This document shows positions 60,227 to 64,000 of a DNA stretch of 64,000 nucleotides, one piece after another (the first letter of the stretch is position 1; every line of letters begins with the position of its first letter). Under the pieces are notes generated by a model. That model worked only from the letters and a program-made list of their open reading frames with translations, did not search any database and was not told where the DNA came from. The position numbers and the translations under genes were made by a program. Source of the DNA: an uncultured Muribaculaceae bacterium (lineage in GTDB: Bacteria; Bacteroidota; Bacteroidia; Bacteroidales; Muribaculaceae); contig CAJUQP010000001.1 in NCBI GenBank assembly GCA_910588245.1, positions 1 through 64,000 of the forward strand, in the 5' to 3' direction.

Positions 60227-63037
60227 ATGATTAGGAAAATCGTGAGCATCGTCATGCTTTTTACAGGTATGCTTTGCGTCAGCGCCCAACAGATGCAGCT
60301 GACACCTCTTCCACTCAATCCAAAGGTCAAGGCGGGTGTGCTGCCTAATGGCTTGAGCTACTACATCATGCACAATGAAGAACCCAAGGAGCGCGCCAAT
60401 TTCTACATCGCGCAGAAGGTGGGTTCCACACTTGAGGCCCAGGATCAGCTTGGACTTGCCCATTTCCTTGAGCACATGGCTTTCAACGGCACAAAGAACT
60501 ATCCCGGGAAATCCATGCTCAATTATCTCCAGAGCAAGGGTATCCGTTTCGGTGCTGATATCAATGCATACACCGATTTTGATGAGACTGTCTATAATAT
60601 CGACAATGTCCCCACTACAGACAAGGCGCTAATGGACAGCGTTCTTCTGGTGCTCCACGATTGGAGTGGTGATATTCTTCTTGAAGAGTCGGAGATCAAT
60701 GCCGAAAGGGGAGTGATCCAGGAGGAATGGCGGCAGCGCAATGACGCAAACTTCCGTATGTATGAGTCAATACTTCCCAGGATCTACGACGAATATCAGT
60801 ATGAGCAGCTCCCTATCGGGAAGATGGAGGTGGTTATGAACTTCAAACCGGAAGTGCTGCGGGCATATTATAAGAAATGGTATCGTCCGGATCAACAGGG
60901 CATCGTGATTGTCGGTGATTTCGATGCTGATGAGATGGAAGCAAAAGTTAAGAAACTTTTCTCGACTATCCCGATGCCTGAAAATGCGGCTCCAAGGGAA
61001 TATCCTACCGTAAGCGACAATAAAGAACCGATATATGTCTCGTTCAGTGATCCTGAGCTGAGGATGTCACGCACCACAATCTCCTTCAAATCGGAAAAAG
61101 TGCCTTTCGAACAGCGTAACACTGCTGAGATATATCTCATGAACGATGTGATGCAGAATGTGGTGTCGCAACTGATCAACACCCGCCTGCAGGAAAATGC
61201 CTTGAACCCAGAATGCACCTATGCCGGTGCAGGAGTCTACTTCAGCGACTTCTATGTCTCAAAGACGAAAGACTCGTTTAATGTAGCTGTAGTCCCCAAG
61301 AAAGGGACACAGGCTGCAGTAGCTGAAGTAATGGGTATTGTGGCGCGTGCATGCAAGACTGGTTTTACTGACTCAGAACTCGAGCGTGTCCGCACAGAGA
61401 TACTCTCAAGCTATGAGAACTCATTCAATGAGCGGGAGAAGACAACTAACGGGGCTTTCGGCAAAGAGCTTTGCCGTCATTTTATAGATAATGAACCTGC
61501 TCCGGGCATAGAGAAGGAATATGAGATGGTGAAGACAACTCTTCCAATGATTCCGGTGCAGGTGATCAACCAGATGGTCGCTCAGCTTCTTACATCCGAG
61601 AATATGGTGATTGTCACTACTGAACCACAGAAAGAGGGCTTCGAGATTGTAGCGGAGGATGTCATGGTCAAGACAGTAACCGATGCCATGAATGCTCAAT
61701 ACGAGGCATTCGTAGATGAGAAAATCACAGATCCGCTTATCTCGTCACTTCCCACTCCTGGTTCAATCACAAGCGAAAGCGATATCGTAGCTCTGGGAGC
61801 AACGGAATTTAAACTTTCAAACGGTATCAAAGTAGTGGTCAAACCAACCGATTTTGCTGCCGACGAGATAATATTGACGGCATTCAGGAAGGGTGGAAAA
61901 CAGGCTTACAGCAAGGATGAGGCTCCTGAGGTGCATCTTCTGGATGCTGTCGCTTCCACAATGAAGATGGGACCGTTTGACAATAAGGATCTCAGCAAAT
62001 ATCTTGCGGGCAAGCAGGTAGGCCTTGGTTTCACAACCAATACCTATACTGATATGATCTCCGGATCATCGACCGTGAAGGATTTCAAGACACTCATGGA
62101 ACTTCTCTATACTGAGTTTACCAACCGTTCAGCCGACGAGAAGACTTTCGATGTGCTGAGACAGAATCTTCGCACACGTCTGCAGAATGCCGAGAAGGAT
62201 CCAAACACCGTATTCTCGCGCCAGATCAACGCAACACGCTATCCCTGTAATCCTCTGATGGCAAGTCTTACGCTCGAGGATGTCGAGAAAGCCGACTATC
62301 AGAAAATGGTGGGCATGGCTCTCGATGCTGTGAAGAATCCGGCCGAATACACATTTATCTTTACCGGTAATGTCAATCTTGATTCAATCCGTCCGCTTCT
62401 TTCCCAATATGTAGCCTCGCTTAATGTTGCTCCGGTAGTGGATAAAGCACCCGTGACAGTGATCGACATGGCCAAGGGTGACATCAAAAACGAGTTTAAA
62501 CAGACCATGCAGACTCCGAGCACCTCAGTCTATGACGTTTACAGCGGATATAACGTGCCATTCAACCAGAAAAACGATGTGATGGTGACTATGATGGGTG
62601 ATATCCTTGACAACATCTACACAGAGACGCTCCGCGAGGAGGAGGGTGGAACATATGGTGCTTCAGTCGGGGCATCCATCAACCCCAATAACAACCTCTG
62701 GACTCTCATCTATGTTTTCCAGACGAACAAGGATCAGCAGGAAAGCCTTATGGCACGTGCGAAGTCAGACTATATGAAGCTACTCTCTGAAGGCGCAAGC
62801 CAGGAGAACTTCAACAAGGTGAAACAAGCCATGCTCAAGCAGTATGAGATCCAGATCCGGAAGAACTCATACTGGGACAGCAACATCATGTCTTATCTTC
62901 GTGGATTCGATTTGATAAAAGGTTACAAAGAAACGATAGAGAGCGTCACTCTGGAAGATCTCAACAAATTTATGAAGGGCATCTACGATGGTAAGAACCG
63001 CATCCAGGTGATCATGGAGGGTGTGAGTGCCCAGTGA
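60227..63037 (+). CDS. M16 family zinc metallopeptidase
   Basis: The 936-residue protein has a signal peptide (ending CVSA-Q). The N-terminal M16 domain carries the inverted zinc motif HFLEH (His79, Glu82, His83) and the third ligand Glu159. A second, inactive M16-like domain occupies about 520-930. Paired domains enclose and digest peptides, as in pitrilysin and PqqL-like proteins. It acts in the periplasm or envelope. It is followed by a strong terminator and an M3 peptidase gene. Confidence 0.94.
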   Translation: MIRKIVSIVMLFTGMLCVSAQQMQLTPLPLNPKVKAGVLPNGLSYYIMHNEEPKERANFYIAQKVGSTLEAQDQLGLAHFLEHMAFNGTKNYPGKSMLNYLQSKGIRFGADINAYTDFDETVYNIDNVPTTDKALMDSVLLVLHDWSGDILLEESEINAERGVIQEEWRQRNDANFRMYESILPRIYDEYQYEQLPIGKMEVVMNFKPEVLRAYYKKWYRPDQQGIVIVGDFDADEMEAKVKKLFSTIPMPENAAPREYPTVSDNKEPIYVSFSDPELRMSRTTISFKSEKVPFEQRNTAEIYLMNDVMQNVVSQLINTRLQENALNPECTYAGAGVYFSDFYVSKTKDSFNVAVVPKKGTQAAVAEVMGIVARACKTGFTDSELERVRTEILSSYENSFNEREKTTNGAFGKELCRHFIDNEPAPGIEKEYEMVKTTLPMIPVQVINQMVAQLLTSENMVIVTTEPQKEGFEIVAEDVMVKTVTDAMNAQYEAFVDEKITDPLISSLPTPGSITSESDIVALGATEFKLSNGIKVVVKPTDFAADEIILTAFRKGGKQAYSKDEAPEVHLLDAVASTMKMGPFDNKDLSKYLAGKQVGLGFTTNTYTDMISGSSTVKDFKTLMELLYTEFTNRSADEKTFDVLRQNLRTRLQNAEKDPNTVFSRQINATRYPCNPLMASLTLEDVEKADYQKMVGMALDAVKNPAEYTFIFTGNVNLDSIRPLLSQYVASLNVAPVVDKAPVTVIDMAKGDIKNEFKQTMQTPSTSVYDVYSGYNVPFNQKNDVMVTMMGDILDNIYTETLREEEGGTYGASVGASINPNNNLWTLIYVFQTNKDQQESLMARAKSDYMKLLSEGASQENFNKVKQAMLKQYEIQIRKNSYWDSNIMSYLRGFDLIKGYKETIESVTLEDLNKFMKGIYDGKNRIQVIMEGVSAQ

Positions 63038-63070
63038 CCTACAGAGGCGTACCCTTTTAATCCTTAATTA

Positions 63071-63106
63071 AAAGCCGGAGGCAGAACATTATCTGTCTCC
63101 GGCTTT
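63071..63106 (+). terminator. terminator after the M16 peptidase gene
   Basis: Fifteen-nt arms (63071-63085 with 63092-63106) pair with one mismatch around a 6-nt loop and end in TTT. It separates the M16 and M3 peptidase genes. Confidence 0.75.
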
Positions 63107-63162
63107 CATATATCGGTGTTTTTAGTTAAATTCGCGTATAATTACAATGATTAATGACATTG

Positions 63163-64000
63163 ATGAATATGAACAGATTTATTTTAGGGAGCATGACGGC
63201 TTTCACTCTCATGACCTTTGCCTCAGAGGCTGACGGGGGGAGAAGAAATCCGCTGCTTCTCCCGTCTGACGCACCTTTTCAGGCTATACCTTTTGACAAA
63301 ATCGCCACAACAGATTATAAGGAGGCTATAATCGAGGGTATCCGTCTTCACAATGATGAGATTGAGGGCATAGTCTCCTCGCCGGAAAGCCCGACTTTTC
63401 AAAATACCATAGCCGCATTCGACCGTAGTGGCAAGATTCTTGACCGTGCTGTGGCAACACTCGGGAATCTTGAGAGTGCCCTTGGCGACACGGCTCTGAT
63501 GAATATCATGGCAGAAGTGACGCCTTTGATATCAGAGCACTCCACAGGGATTCTGCTCAACGAGGGATTGTGGAAAAGGATCAAATACGTCTATGATGAC
63601 AAGGATAGTAAGGCTTCTCTTTCGCCTGAGGCTTTGCGTCTGCTCAACGAAACCTATCGAAGTTTCGCACAGAGCGGAGCCAACCTCCAAGGTGAAGACA
63701 GGGAGAGATTCCGTCGGCTTAACGCTGAGCTGTCTGATCTCGGAGTGAAGTTCTCGCAGAATGTTACCAATGGCATGTCTGACCCGGCGCGCCGGATGTG
63801 GATTGAGGAAGCTGACACTGCCGGGCTTCCTGAATTGATTAAGAAAGCAGCCCGAGAGGCGGCGGCAGAGGTGCTGAAAGCTGAAGGTAAGCCCGATGAC
63901 GGCTCGCAATATCTCATTACTGTCTATGCTCCGTCATATGTTCCGTTTATGAAATATGCCGATAGTCGCGATCTCCGTGAAAGGCTCTATAAGCTCTACA
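63163..64000 (+). CDS. M3 family metallopeptidase (peptidyl-dipeptidase Dcp type), 5' part
   Basis: The frame runs open to the window end (279 codons seen). It starts MNMNRFILGSMTAFTLMTF, a signal peptide, and continues with the N-terminal helical domain of Dcp/oligopeptidase A-like proteins. Recognisable segments are NPLLLPSDAPFQAIPFDKI, TFQNTIAAFDRSG, LNAELSDLGVKFSQNV and FMKYADSRDLRERLY. The HExxH zinc site lies beyond the window, so activity cannot be checked. Other possible starts are 63154 and 63169. Confidence 0.88.
   Translation, partial: MNMNRFILGSMTAFTLMTFASEADGGRRNPLLLPSDAPFQAIPFDKIATTDYKEAIIEGIRLHNDEIEGIVSSPESPTFQNTIAAFDRSGKILDRAVATLGNLESALGDTALMNIMAEVTPLISEHSTGILLNEGLWKRIKYVYDDKDSKASLSPEALRLLNETYRSFAQSGANLQGEDRERFRRLNAELSDLGVKFSQNVTNGMSDPARRMWIEEADTAGLPELIKKAAREAAAEVLKAEGKPDDGSQYLITVYAPSYVPFMKYADSRDLRERLYKLY

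Noticed and set aside
1..64000. tRNA, rRNA, CRISPR arrays and complete insertion sequences
   Set aside because: Intergenic regions were read for cloverleaf-like sequences, spaced direct repeats and transposase genes; none was convincing.

Overview
The window looks like a chromosome segment from a gut Bacteroidales bacterium, most likely Muribaculaceae or a close relative. Supporting signs are the Bacteroidetes promoter pattern TTTG-N19/20-TAnnTTTG upstream of several genes, the absence of strong Shine-Dalgarno sequences, and marker families typical of the phylum: PorD/DUF4835, long-form NusB, DUF5606, DUF3667, PF14905-type barrels, MaeB-type malic enzyme, nrdDG and LolA-like chaperone. The genus is an inference. 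No rRNA, tRNA, CRISPR array or intact insertion sequence was recognised.

Layout. (1) 1-6.6 kb is an AT-richer, decayed accessory stretch: a 5'-truncated outer-membrane barrel, an esterase/DUF3667 pair behind a tandem dyad operator, two short genes interrupted by in-frame TGA codons, a PH-like membrane protein, and a Cys/His-rich Spy-like protein whose signal peptide is out of frame with its body. (2) 6.7-14.3 kb, minus strand: GH78 alpha-L-rhamnosidase, PAP2 phosphatase, and an acyl-CoA dehydrogenase/EtfA/EtfB operon. (3) 14.5-31.8 kb, plus strand, is core genome: TPR/PD40 envelope protein, CstA transporter, PHP phosphatase, rpsF-rpsR-rplI, MsrAB, dnaN-exonuclease-coaBC-porD-recN-rlmB, then nusB, yajC, a YbbR-like gene, coaE and DUF5606. 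(4) 31.9-37.7 kb: a small membrane protein, the anaerobic ribonucleotide reductase pair nrdDG, and the divergent maeB. (5) 38.1-45.4 kb: a five-gene cassette encoding SWIM zinc finger, DUF5691, MoxR-type AAA ATPase, DUF5682 (TraB/TIKI-like motifs) and VWA protein. (6) 45.6-50.6 kb, minus strand: a small membrane protein, dxs, trkA and trkH, closely packed. (7) 50.8-64 kb, plus strand: L,D-transpeptidase, ftsK, a LolA-like chaperone, trxB, dCMP deaminase, S41 protease, 5-formyl-THF cyclo-ligase, a hemerythrin-like protein with a LuxR-type regulator, an M16 peptidase and the 5' part of an M3 peptidase.

Functional reading. Most of the window is housekeeping: replication and repair, translation, CoA synthesis, envelope maintenance and anaerobic metabolism. 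The best candidate for a little-described system is the SWIM-DUF5691-MoxR-DUF5682-VWA cassette. A MoxR ATPase and a VWA protein usually form a metal-dependent chaperone pair. The other three proteins would supply a nucleic-acid or protein-binding zinc finger, a HEAT-like scaffold and a possible TIKI-fold enzyme. A stop-bounded 3' remnant of an outer-membrane protein gene lies at its left edge. Also worth attention are the tandem operator at 1740-1801, the palindrome in the nusB leader, and the rpsF promoter and leader hairpin inside the upstream gene.
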